Below, one piece after another: positions 26,451-36,755 of a DNA stretch of 64,000 nucleotides. The notes beneath the pieces are model-generated. The model had not been told where the DNA came from. It made no database searches and saw only the letters and a list, made by a program, of their open reading frames with translations. How positions within the stretch are numbered: the stretch's first letter is position 1; each line of letters begins with the position of its first letter. Source of the DNA: Parasponia andersonii (taxonomy: Eukaryota > Streptophyta > Magnoliopsida > Rosales > Cannabaceae); contig JXTB01000175.1 of assembly GCA_002914805.1 (NCBI GenBank), forward strand, positions 158,977 through 222,976, given 5' to 3'. The position numbers and the translations under genes were made by a program.

Positions 26451-26830
26451 ACTTCTTTATGTACCACCCTCTAAGTATCTTATTTTTCTATCATGATGAG
26501 TTTCTTTTCATGTGCTTTTTGTCACACCGATTATTTGACATAAAAGCATTCTTCATCTTAATAACGTGTGTATATATTCGTACAAGAAAAATGCAGCTGG
26601 TAAAAAAGTCAAGACCAACAAAAGGAAAAAGAATACACTGCCTGGGTGGCCGTTTCAAGAGGATGAAAAGAAAACTAGTAGTTGATTTTGGGGCGCTCAT
26701 TTTCTAAGTTGGGATTCATTATAAACTGGTTCCTTAATTATATTTTATGGAGGAATAAGCTTAAAATTTGAGACGTATTTCTGTGTTTGATTATTGAACC
26801 TGTGTTTCTCAATAAAAAAATTATTACGTT
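26451..26830 (+). terminator. XBAT32 3' untranslated region with AATAAA
   Basis: The stop codon TAG is at 26448-26450. An AATAAA at 26811-26816 is a plausible polyadenylation signal. The stretch between has no conserved coding content. Confidence 0.5.
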
Positions 26831-27799
26831 TAAAAGGACTAATTGCATTTTAAGATGCTATTTTTTTTTTCCTCTTACGTACACATAAAGACCCTTCCCT
26901 AAGCATGAATGACTTATTAGTATCACAATTTTTTCTACCGTATAAAGTGAGTTGTGACCAGCCGTAGCATTGAAGGGTCCACCTAATGACGAATTCTCAT
27001 TTTTTTTGAGCCAAAATTACTCGCGTCTAACACACGTCAAGCTTGTATGCCTACCAAATTTGTTGTGAATAATGGCCAATGTCAATTGGCAATCACGTTG
27101 AGAAAGGTCAAAACTTAAAACGAATACACAATTAATTACTAACCTTTTCTACTAGACTTACTCAATGTTCATTTTTAGTGTCAGTAGCTCATTACAGGAA
27201 AACCATCATGATTCGTGAAACTCCTTTGAAGTTTTGAACCCGTAAACAGTCTGTGCCAGTAGAAAAAAATCCAATTAACTTATTGCATGTATGATGGGTC
27301 AAGTACTTCTAATAATGTATTTTTTGAGTCGTCTATATCCCTTTACTTTGTCTATATTGTCTCTTTCAATGTTCTTTTTAACGCACTCATGACCTATTCA
27401 CCTATGCTATTTTCATGAAAGAAATGCTTTCCATAAACTTTCATAATTATTTGTTTTTCAGTTCCTTTCACTTGCTACTCCATAACATACAATTTTTTTT
27501 TTCGAAATCTTCTGAATTTCAATAGTTTTTCTTTTTTTTTTTTCCCCATTATCTTTGTTACTTGAAAAAAAAAAATCCTACGAGTAATAATCTAGCTCCA
27601 TTTTAATTTTCCAATATTTCTCATAGTAACCCTAGATTATACGAGTATCAAACATTTGTAAAATGTCACCTTATCCTTGTATGTGAGCTATTACTTAGTC
27701 TTATTTATATATCCAATCTCTCTCTCCCTCTAATATATATATATATATATATATAGATATAAGCTACGCAGGAAAATAAGAAACTCCAATATATATTTC
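26831..27799. other. Intergenic DNA between XBAT32 and TAS3
   Basis: AT-rich, with poly-T tracts and a TA run near 27731-27755. The two genes converge here: XBAT32 reads rightward and TAS3 leftward. No further gene was recognised. Confidence 0.5.
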
Positions 27800-28024
27800 A
27801 TTTTAGCCGAACAAAATAGAAAAAGCTTTATACATTACAAGAGAAAACGACTAAGTCATCTAAGAGAATAAGATCAGCTAAACAAGCTCTAGTATTAGCT
27901 CTTAAACATGAAGAATCAAAAGAAGTATGCTATTAGTTTCTTTAAATAAATTATCTTACATAGGCAAAAGTTTAATAAATTTCAATATAATACTGAAATA
28001 CAGAGTTACAAAAATAAATTATAA

Positions 28025-28045
28025 AAGCTCAGGAGGAATAGATAA
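28025..28045 (-). other. 3' miR390 target site of TAS3 (cleavable type)
   Basis: The + strand carries the miR390-like AAGCTCAGGAGG at 28025-28036, identical to miR390 positions 1-12, then ATAG matching positions 14-17. The minus-strand RNA would therefore pair perfectly through the seed and the cut point. Mismatches are confined to position 13 and the miRNA 3' end. This fits a cleaved site. The predicted cut lies between 28035 and 28034. Confidence 0.93.
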
Positions 28046-28139
28046 AAATAGATTAGAGGGGAGTATTGGCTAAAATGCCACTCAAAATAACAAATAAAAA
28101 TAAAAAATAAAATTATAATAATTAAACTAAAAAACTTAA

Positions 28140-28160
28140 AAAGCCTTGCAAGGTCAAGAA
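28140..28160 (-). ncRNA. tasiARF, register D6 counted from the 3' miR390 cut
   Basis: The minus strand reads TTCTTGACCTTGCAAGG followed by CTTT, 21 nt in all. It shares the invariant TTCTTGACCTTG core of plant tasiARFs. The known targets are ARF2, ARF3 and ARF4 transcripts. It is the only copy in this locus; the neighbouring registers 28119-28139 and 28161-28181 are plain AT-rich sequence. Confidence 0.93.
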
Positions 28161-28209
28161 AAATATATATAATTTATTATGTATATAGATATATATACGG
28201 ATATAATAT

Positions 28210-28230
28210 AAGCTCAGTAGGATAGCACCC
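28210..28230 (-). other. 5' miR390 target site of TAS3 (non-cleavable type)
   Basis: The minus strand reads GGGTGCTATCCTACTGAGCT plus T. Compared with a perfect miR390 complement, both flanks pair but the centre is disturbed: one base is missing and others are changed around the cut position. A central mismatch is the known feature of the 5' TAS3 site, which holds AGO7-miR390 without being cut. Confidence 0.9.
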
Positions 28231-28237
28231 TTTAAAA

Positions 28238-28387
28238 TCAATATTTGCCTTCAAACTCAGTTGTTGGAGAACCCCAGTTGATAAATGGATCAGTGAAACG
28301 AGCTTGGATCCAAAACTGAGGATGGGTGGTGGATGTCGTTGACCTCAGGAGACCATTGTGTCGAAAAGGAGTAAGAAAAGACAACAT
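28238..28387 (-). CDS. Short open reading frame of the TAS3 transcript, 49 residues
   Basis: ATG at 28387-28385, TGA at 28240-28238. The peptide begins MLSFLTPFRHNG and ends PTTEFEGKY. It has no signal peptide, membrane segment or domain that I recognise. The stop codon is 7 nt upstream of the 5' miR390 site. Arabidopsis TAS3a has a frame of similar size in the same place; there, ribosomes stall just before the AGO7-miR390-SGS3 complex, and this helps siRNA production. So the act of translation may matter more than the peptide. The frame was too short to stand out by length alone and is supported by its position in the locus. Confidence 0.8.
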   Translation of the reverse strand: MLSFLTPFRHNGLLRSTTSTTHPQFWIQARFTDPFINWGSPTTEFEGKY

Positions 28388-28492
28388 TGAGAAAAATTTG
28401 AAGAGATGACAGATATGAAATGAATTTATGATAAGGAATTTAGTTAGCTATCTATGAAGTGATGTAAATGGGTAATGAAGAGATGGGTGGAG

Positions 28493-28500
28493 TTTATATA
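28493..28500 (-). promoter_or_regulatory. TATA box of TAS3
   Basis: The minus strand reads CTCTATATAAACTCC, a strong plant TATA box (TATATAAA at 28500-28493). Transcription would start about 25-32 bases downstream, near 28465. The leader before the short reading frame would then be about 80 nt. Confidence 0.75.
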
Positions 28501-28655
28501 GAGAGAAAAATGAATGAGAAAACAGACTTAAGAAGCTCTGACATAGTATGTGTTTTGGTTCCAGCAAAACAGTTTATATAAAGGATAAACAGCTGAACTA
28601 TATAATTTAATTTAATTTTTTTTTTTTCAGTTTGTTAATGGATTTTTAGTTTTTC

Positions 28656-28661
28656 CACGTG
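28656..28661. promoter_or_regulatory. G-box (CACGTG) upstream of TAS3
   Basis: CCACGTGT lies about 160 bp upstream of the TATA box, next to a TAA microsatellite. G-boxes of this form bind bZIP or bHLH factors. A second CACGTG is at about 29020-29025 (GACACGTGCC), roughly 520 bp upstream of the TATA box. Regulation by light or abscisic acid is inference only. Confidence 0.4.

Positions 28662-28663
<2 letters not shown>

Positions 28664-28706
<43 letters not shown>
28664..28706. repeat. TAA microsatellite in the TAS3 promoter
   Basis: About fourteen uninterrupted AAT/TAA units. It lies between the G-box and the TATA box, so changes in length would alter promoter spacing. Confidence 0.9.
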
Positions 28707-28708
<2 letters not shown>

Positions 28709-28709
28709 T

Positions 28710-29919
28710 ATAATGAGTTAAATGGTGACTGATTTGAGAGAAGGGAAGTAAGGGAAAGTACAGAAGAAAGCAGCGTGAGTAATGTGACTCATCAACCTGA
28801 TCTGACTCCCCCATCTGTCTCACGCTCACATCTTTTACCCTCTTACTCACGTAAATCTACCAAAGAATAAGAAGTACATATGGACTGGGAATTTTCTTTT
28901 GTCCTTTTTTTCAAAAAAATAATAATAATAAATTGACAAAGAAAGAACATAAAAGTATAGAAGATTCAAACAGTTAATTTGTTGGTACTATAATTTTTTC
29001 TTCAGCTCACGCGATAGGACACGTGCCAAATTTGTTTTACAAAAAATTTGCTTTTTCTTGGTGGAGAATTTGTCAAGAAAGGTGAAACCCTCGTATTTCA
29101 TGTACTTCTTACTAGTTATGTTTACTAGGTATATAGTTCCGGAAAAAGACACCTAACACTACTTTTTAAAAAAGATTACTAATAATATAATCTTACTTAG
29201 CTCACTTAATTCTATACAGATTTTGCATTGAAAAATATCCAAATTTGCTTAACACACTATAAATTCTTTTTCCTCACACTTTTGATTCTTTTGAACACTC
29301 ATTATTTCCTTCCAATAAAATTTCATTTCTTTATTTATTTGTTTCCTCTCATTTTCGATAAAAGAGGAGAGAGAGAATTAGAAGAAGCTCTATAAAGTCC
29401 CAAATAATGGTAGCTGATGTAAATTTTCTGGTCTAAGTCATGAGCATATATAAGGACAATCAAGATAAGTCGATGGATATTGATTCAAAGCTAAGAGAAC
29501 TCAACATCTTTGATTTCTTAAGACCTTCTTGATGGATTTTCTTATTCTTCTTCTTTCAAGATTATGAACGATACTTAAGAGTTTGACCTCCATTTTGTGG
29601 CTTTACTTTTCAGTTTCTTTTGCTTTAATTTTGTTGTTTGAAATATAGACATCTAAAGTATTGAGGCTTATTTATTTTTCTGACAATGAATTAGTCCGTG
29701 AAGTATTTGCTTAGTTGTTTTAACCTGAGATGTATTGAAAATTAAGATTTTTCCTATTATTTTCATTTCTTTTATCTGATATGTATACATTCATATATGC
29801 CATAATATATAAAAAGTATTTGAAGTAGATAAGTAGTTGATGAAATTAGGTAGAATTATTAGAAGTAGAATTGTTGTATACTAAATACTCGATAAAATTG
29901 CTCAATAACAATTAAGTAG
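28710..29919. other. Intergenic DNA upstream of TAS3
   Basis: The first few hundred bases probably belong to the TAS3 promoter. Beyond that no gene, RNA or element was recognised. A GA-rich patch lies near 29364-29390. Confidence 0.45.
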
Positions 29920-30350
29920 AAATCTTTGTGATTTTTTGTGATTCACTTAACTACATGAAATTCTGCAAAAAGAAAACTATAATAGTTTCCAGGAAACTTT
30001 CTTAGTTTTCTGTGATTTACTTAGCTATAAGATATTCTGCTACAAGAAACTGCAATAGTTTCTAAGAAATTTTCGTAATTTCTTGTGATTTACTTAACTA
30101 TATTGTATTTTGTAAAATAAAAAAAACTATGATAGTTTCATGTGATTTATTTAGCTATAGGGCATTCTACAAAAAAGAAACGACAATAGTTTGCAGGAAA
30201 TATTCGTGGTTTCTTATGATTTGTTTATGTATAGGATATTCTGCTAAAGAAAACTAAACTGATTTCTAAGAAACCTTTGTAGTTTCATGTGATTTACTTA
30301 CATACAGAACATTCCGCTAATAGAAAACCTCTGCGGTTTTCTATTAAAAA
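29920..30350. repeat. Minisatellite, six or so diverged copies of a 65-80-bp unit
   Basis: Each unit contains TGTGATTTACTTAGCTATA or a close variant (near 29938, 30009, 30086, 30141, 30217 and 30289), then ATTCTGC, AAAGAAAACT, and AGTTTC followed by AGGAAA or AAGAAA. Within a unit, GAAACT and AGTTTC form a short inverted pair. Copies differ by substitutions and small length changes, so the array is not recent. Confidence 0.85.
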
Positions 30351-31788
30351 AAATAGCTTATTTACTAAAATGCTACCGCATTTTCTAGATTCCAAAGTAT
30401 TTAGAAAAATATTATAAAAGATCATACAAAATTTTATTATTTTTGAAAGGTCGTAAATTTAGTAATATTTTTTTTGAAAAATAGAAATAAGTGTCCAAAT
30501 CCCTATATAGTGGAGTTGTTAATGTAGGTCTGGTTTTGTGAGTCGGCCCACATTCCGAAAAAAAAATACAGTACTGATCAGATCTGACTTACATTAATGT
30601 GAGTCTAGGCTGACCCATTATATATATAATAGGGACTGAGTTAAATCTTAGTAATAGGTCTATTGGCCTAACCCACATTTAGTCATTTTATATATTATTT
30701 TAAATATATTTCTTGATTAAAATTTTAAAAAATCTTAATTAAATTTTTTCATTTATACGCTTTTAATGTCATTTATTTATTTATTTTTGTTTATTTTTAC
30801 TTTATTCAAATTTTAAAAGAATATGATTGTGTTTTAGGTTCATAATTTAGCGCATATAAGCACATATTTAATATTTTAAAGTATAGAATAATAATAAAAT
30901 TATACTCATATTTGGCTAGTATAGACATGACCTATTTAGGCCCGCATAAAATGTAGACAAAGCATGTGGATCGGAATGATCAACTCCATATTCTAGGCGG
31001 ACCAGGCTTAAGCACAGTATAAAACTCGTATAAACTTATTAAATATAGGTCAACTCAGCCAACTCAGCCAAACTGACTTTACATCTTTGATTGATAACAT
31101 TGGTGATAGTTTTTAATTTCTAAACATGACTTCTAATCCTTACTTTCATTTGGATGAATTCTTTAATTATAGGGGTTGTCAATGATGAATTTTTCACAAT
31201 CTTTCCAACTAGTTGCAGCAGGTATGAGAAAATATTGAAAAATAAAATCATCCGAAAGGTTAGTTAAAACTCATTAGTATCAAAATTATATATATTTAGA
31301 ATATTATATACATAACGATNAAAAAAAAAAAAAAAAACATGTCTGGTTTTGCCACAAATTCAACACGATTGATTATTATGTCTGGCTTCACATTCAGGTC
31401 CAAATTCTGAATTGAGAAAAAAATAAATAAATCTCAATTACGAATTGATGCATATTTGCTAATTATAAATATACTCTTTGCTATGAATCACAAATTCTCT
31501 TTCAAAATTCTCGTGGCTCGCCGCTCTAATTATAATCTACTGTTCAGATTCATTAATTGCATAGTAATGATGAGGATTAATACTATTCTTTGAACACGTC
31601 CTCTGTCCTATATTTATTGATACCACTGGAAACACATGGTTTTGAGCCTCCTTCTACCTTTCATGCATATGTCCATCGCATTGAAACTTGAAAACAGGAT
31701 TCTCTGAAAATTGACATTGAAGATGATATTTCTTTTTCTTTATTCATTGTTGTTATAGGCTTAAAACTTGTAATTTAAAAAAAAAAAA
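30351..31788. other. Intergenic DNA with a possible degraded DNA transposon at 30.5-31.1 kb
   Basis: Between about 30525 and 31090 the ends look weakly inverted (AATGTAGGTCTGGTTTTGTG on the left, the complement of a similar GATGTAAAGTCAGTTTGGC on the right), with GGCCCA- and AGGCCCG-type motifs inside. This suggests a hAT-like non-autonomous element but no clean target duplication was found. An N at 31320 is an assembly join. Confidence 0.35.
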
Positions 31789-32915
31789 GAAAATTAATTA
31801 TTTAACCTCTGACATTTGCCTCTTTACTTTTAATTTTGTATTCAAATATCCTTTAGATGGCAAATTTTTTCTTCTTTTATCTTTTTACTTTTGACTTAGT
31901 ATTCAAATACCCCCTAAAATGGTAAAGTTGTTCTTCTTTTACACCTTTAACTATAATATTGTTAAAAAATTATTAATGAACAATATTTAAATAATCATTT
32001 TACTCTTTAAATAACTAATAAATATCTTTTACTATTTTTTTATATTAGACATTTCTAAAGAGCTAGTTTTTATGATTAAATAAATAAAATAAATGAAAAG
32101 AGATAAAAGAAAAATAATTTTTAATGGTTATATATGTATATGTAAAATAAAGAATAGATAAAATAGAGTAATTTTTGCTATAATTCAATAGGGTCAAAAT
32201 ATTTTTAGAAGTTATATAAATAAAATGCATAATTTTATATCCGAAAGACTTTCCAGAAAATGAATTGACTATTTGTCCTCTTATTTTTCATGAAAAATAC
32301 TCATTTCATTTTAGTCATTTCATTTCATGAAAATACATGAAATAGTTATTTTATTTTCTAGAAAATCTTTCGAATAAGAAAACATGCAGTTTTTTTTTTT
32401 TTACATAACTTCTAAAAATATTTTGATATTAATGAATTAATGTAAAAATTGCTCTATTTTGTCTATTTTTTGTTATATATATACACATATAACTATTAAA
32501 AAAATATTTTTCTTTTACCTTTTTTTATTTATTTTATTTATTTAATCATAAAATCTTAACTCTTTAGAAATGTCTAAAATAAAAAAATAGTAAAAAATAT
32601 GTATTAACTATTTAAAAAGTAAAATGATTATTTGGCTATAATCCATTAACAATTTTCTAATGGTTTTAGAGTTGTGTGGGTAAAAAAAATAACAATTTTT
32701 CCATTTTAAGAAGCATTTGAATACTAAGTAAAAAATGAGGGGACAAAAGAGGAATAATTTTATCATTATAAAGAACACTTGAATATTAAGTCAAAAGTGA
32801 GAAAGACAAAGGAAGAACAAATTTGTCATCTAGAAGGTACTTGAATACAAAGTTAAAAGTGATGAGGCAAATTCGTACTGATAACAAATATGAAAGGGTA
32901 AAATGACTAATTTTC
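31789..32915. repeat. Long inverted repeat (foldback/MULE-type element), arms of about 400-500 bp
   Basis: The left arm (about 31789-32230) is the reverse complement of the right arm (about 32400-32915), apart from scattered differences. Paired landmarks include TTGCCTC with TATTCAAATA near 31816-31850 and its complement near 32840-32875, and GTCTAAAATAAAAAAATAG near 32572 with its complement near 32035. The outer ends read GAAAATTA-type sequence. Arms of this length with a short spacer fit a foldback or MULE-derived non-autonomous transposon. A transcript would form a long hairpin. Confidence 0.75.
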
Positions 32916-34347
32916 CTAATAATAATAATAATAATAATCAAAAAGCCAAATTAAATAAACGAAAATGGTCATTATGTAATATGCATGCACCCGTACGTAC
33001 TTAGATAAAATGACCTAAATGAAGTTCTCCTACAAAACTAGCAACATTAATATAAATATCCGGGGTGATGAGTCAAGCTAGTATATAGACGCAAATATAT
33101 GCATATATACATATTATGTATGATGCATTTAATAAATGGAGAATGCATGCATGGATAAGTTAGAATCCTCCCTAATGAATATATACAAATAGATCTTACA
33201 CAAGCGGGATTAACCATGTACGTAGAAGGTGCAATATAAGTGGAGAATTTAAGCTTTTCTTATTTTTTTTTATTTTTTATTTTTGTTTAAAACTCGGGTG
33301 CTATATATGGAATATTTTTAAGCTGATGTTTTATGCTCAAAATCCTTTGCCAAAAAAAAAAAAAAAAANTTTTTTTTTTTTACATAACTTCTAAAAATAT
33401 TTTGATATTAATGAATTAATGTAAAAATTGCTCTATTTTGTCTATTTTTTGTTATATATATACACATATAACTATTAAAAAAATATTTTTCTTTTACCTT
33501 TTTTTATTTATTTTATTTATTTAATCATAAAATCTTAACTCTTTAGAAATGTCTAAAATAAAAAAATAGTAAAAAATATGTATTAACTATTTAAAAAGTA
33601 AAATGATTATTTGGCTATAATCCATTAACAATTTTCTAATGGTTTTAGAGTTGTGTGGGTAAAAAAAATAACAATTTTTCCATTTTAAGAAGCATTTGAA
33701 TACTAAGTAAAAAATGAGGGGACAAAAGAGGAATAATTTTATCATTATAAAGAACACTTGAATATTAAGTCAAAAGTGAGAAAGACAAAGGAAGAACAAA
33801 TTTGTCATCTAGAAGGTACTTGAATACAAAGTTAAAAGTGATGAGGCAAATTCGTACTGATAACAAATATGAAAGGGTAAAATGACTAATTTTCCTAATA
33901 ATAATAATAATAATAATCAAAAAGCCAAATTAAATAAACGAAAATGGTCATTATGTAATATGCATGCACCCGTACGTACTTAGATAAAATGACCTAAATG
34001 AAGTTCTCCTACAAAACTAGCAACATTAATATAAATATCCGGGGTGATGAGTCAAGCTAGTATATAGACGCAAATATATGCATATATACATATTATGTAT
34101 GATGCATTTAATAAATGGAGAATGCATGCATGGATAAGTTAGAATCCTCCCTAATGAATATATACAAATAGATCTTACACAAGCGGGATTAACCATGTAC
34201 GTAGAAGGTGCAATATAAGTGGAGAATTTAAGCTTTTCTTATTTTTTTTTATTTTTTATTTTTGTTTAAAACTCGGGTGCTATATATGGAATATTTTTAA
34301 GCTGATGTTTTATGCTCAAAATCCTTTGCCAAAAAAAAAAAAAAAAA
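32390..34347. repeat. Direct duplication of 978 bp, apparently perfect, with a single N between the copies
   Basis: Copy 1 is 32390-33368 and copy 2 is 33370-34347, at an offset of 979. Both run from a T tract through ACATAACTTCTAAAAATATT to TCCTTTGCC and the same 17-base A tract. No difference was seen by eye. The N at 33369 separates them. This pattern fits an assembly join where two ends of the same sequence were not merged. It also duplicates the right arm of the long inverted repeat. Confidence 0.9.
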
Positions 34348-36289
34348 GCGGAAATGGTAGTTATCTCTTAAGTTTTGGTCTAATACAAACTGTTAAATAA
34401 CATGCGTCATGAGAACACAACGTCCAATGTGGAATATCGATATGATATATATAGACTGCCAAACCAAATCTTTTGGTTCATTTTAAGGAGTCTGGGAAAA
34501 AGCACAAAATAGCTTTGCATGTAAAAGCTGGCTTTTCATATAGACAAGTCTCTCTCCCACAAATCCAAAACTGGGTCTTCTCTTTCGTCTTCCTTCCTTC
34601 CCTGGATAGATCCATGTATCGTTGTTTATGACCACCACTATAGTTTTGGACCTCAGTTCACTGTAGTCTTATCTTATTGTACAAAGCTTTAAACTAGCCA
34701 GGGTTTTGTCTGAGCGAGTTGTTGTTTCAGTAGTACTACGTACTACTCACTATACTGATCCTGAAAAGGAGAAATTATTCCAGTGTGACAGACTACACTC
34801 CAAGTCTATACATAGCCTACTATAGTATATACTCATCATATCAAAACACGTACGTTCTTAATTTTACGTTTTTTTTAAAGAACAACTAGACTTCTATATT
34901 TTCAAATTTCAACAAATGGGGTCAGCTTTATTATTTTGTTTTTTGAACAGTATAGGTTCAGCTTTATTAAGCTTCAAAATCATCACAACCTTCCTGATGG
35001 GACTACACATAGTCTATTAATTAAACCACTATTTTTACTATATAATTGTTTTATCTTTTATAATTTATTAGTTTTTTTCTACAACTTGTTGCAGCCGCCT
35101 ACGTAAGACAAAGATAAGAAAACACATGATCAGCTACAACATAAATGCTGCGCGCTCTTCTGGTACATAATATTGGCTAACGTGGTTGTACTTTTGTAAT
35201 TTTACGTTAAATATTTAATTCCAAATTAAACACCCTTTCTCTCTCTTCTCTGTTGTCGTCTGATCATCATGATCTGCTTTTTCATAATTTGGAGCCTTTA
35301 TGAGTGTTAAGGCCACTTATCTGTTTTTGTGTTTGTGCCTTAGTTACTCTCATGACTCGTCACTGCCTTGCATATGGGATATATTCTAGTGCAGTTATTT
35401 CCTTCGCCAGAGGACTGGTATGGGAATAAGCAGTCATTGGCTTGGCTTTGAATTCAAGCGTTTCGCTTCCACGCAACTGAGACCATTAATATATCATTGC
35501 CTGATTGGTCCCATTAGGTACTGTATTTATAGGTATACATTCATTCTATACGTATTAGACCCCAAAAAGTGCTTAACTGTATGGAAAACTGACTTTGAAA
35601 TTTTGGCTGAATCGTCTCTGAATTATATTTGTACTATTTTAGTTCTTAAAATTTTAGCTTACATATTAACGACCTCTCGATTATATAATTGTTACGATAA
35701 TATTTTTTTTTGGTCACAATTTATTAAATATTTAATAAAAATAAATAATTACATAGTACACAATTTGATAAATTATGATCAAGATTGAGATTCAAAATTT
35801 TTAACATACATAGAAGTTATCAAAATTTATACGATTATTAAGCAATGACTCAATTTTTTTTTCACATACTATTAAATTTTTAACATAAATAAGTCATGTG
35901 TAAAATAGACAGTTTAGTAGTCATGACTGGAAACGAAACTTGTGACTATTAAAAATAAATAATGCCCAAATGTATAGTTTGTCTATAATCATTTTATGCT
36001 AAATAATTAGTTTATAATAAATGGGTCATTACTGTGACAATTGTATAATTCATGAGTTACTATTATGTAAGTTAAAAGCGAATGAGCCAAAATGGTATAA
36101 TGAGTATAATTCAGTGACTATCACTGTATTTAGCACTTTTGTTTTATATCATCCAAATGCACTGCAAAGTAAATATTTGGTGAAAACTTTTTAGTTTGGA
36201 GAAAAAATATTGTCAACTAAGTGAAATTTGTAAGTCACGTTTTTTCGGACTAAAAGAGATCATCTTGAAGAGAAAAACTACCAAAAATC
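34348..36289. other. Intergenic DNA, no gene recognised
   Basis: The stretch 34400-35500 is a little less AT-rich than its surroundings and could hold an untranslated RNA, but there is no splice-linked coding pattern. The frame at 35420-35788 has AT-driven composition and no family resemblance. Confidence 0.4.
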
Positions 36290-36755
36290 TTCTATCCTAT
36301 TTTTTTTTAGCAAAATATTATTTTCTACCATGTGTTTTGAAAATACTAAATGTATATATCTCATCTATTTGTCAAATTAGGTCAAACTTATTAGATTTGG
36401 TCACAATTATATTATGAAATAACACTAATACCTTTGTCAAAATTAATCAAATAGTCTAATTATCCCCTTCACTATTATACAGCAAAGCACCCATTTTAAA
36501 AAAATTACGTAATAACCTTTTAAGAATAATTTTGACTATTTGGCGTGTAAGTTGTTTGGTTGTAGCTTTAGTGAATAATTTGTATTTGATCAATGATAAT
36601 TTGTTTATTTTCAGATAAAAAGATTTTAATAGAAATTTGTCATGAGAGAAAATTTTGACCAAATTTTGATAAATTAATTGGGGGATAAATTTTTTTTTTT
36701 TTTTCTAAAAACACATGACAGAAACTGGTCTTTTGCTAAAATACATGAAATTTTT
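36290..36755. repeat. Possible small inverted-repeat element
   Basis: TTTTTAGCAAAATATTATTTTC with CATGTGTTTTGAAAA on the left (36300-36350) is loosely the reverse complement of AAAACACATGACAGAAA and GGTCTTTTGCTAAAATAC on the right (36705-36750). The target duplication is unclear, and the middle shows nothing else. Confidence 0.4.

Larger units (their letters stand above)
27800..28468 (-). ncRNA. TAS3: TAS3 trans-acting siRNA precursor (one tasiARF, two miR390 sites)
   Basis: On the minus strand the order is: TATA box, short reading frame, 5' miR390 site (28210-28230), tasiARF (28140-28160), 3' miR390 site (28025-28045). The tasiARF begins TTCTTGACCTTGCAAGG, close to the conserved form. Cleavage opposite miR390 positions 10/11 at the 3' site leaves a fragment ending at 28035. 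Counting 21-nt steps from there, the sixth register is exactly 28140-28160. This phase match is independent support. In known biology, miR390 with AGO7 binds both sites, the RNA is copied by RDR6 with SGS3 and cut by DCL4, and the tasiARF silences ARF2, ARF3 and ARF4. These set leaf polarity, phase change and lateral root growth. There is one tasiARF, where Arabidopsis TAS3a has two in tandem. The RNA 3' end is not defined here, so 27800 is approximate. Confidence 0.93.

Noticed and set aside
28025-28230. A MIR390 gene on the + strand, suggested by two AAGCTCAG sequences
   Set aside because: Neither stretch matches mature miR390 throughout, and no partner star sequence forms a hairpin. The minus strand with tasiARF and two target sites explains both.
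29920-30350. CRISPR-like array
   Set aside because: Units are diverged, contiguous and without regular unique spacers, and this is plant nuclear DNA.
30525-31090. Complete hAT element
   Set aside because: End similarity is weak and no 8-bp duplication was found, so it is only mentioned as a possibility within the intergenic block.
35420-35788. 122-residue open frame
   Set aside because: AT-driven composition, no recognisable domain, no nearby splice-linked exon.
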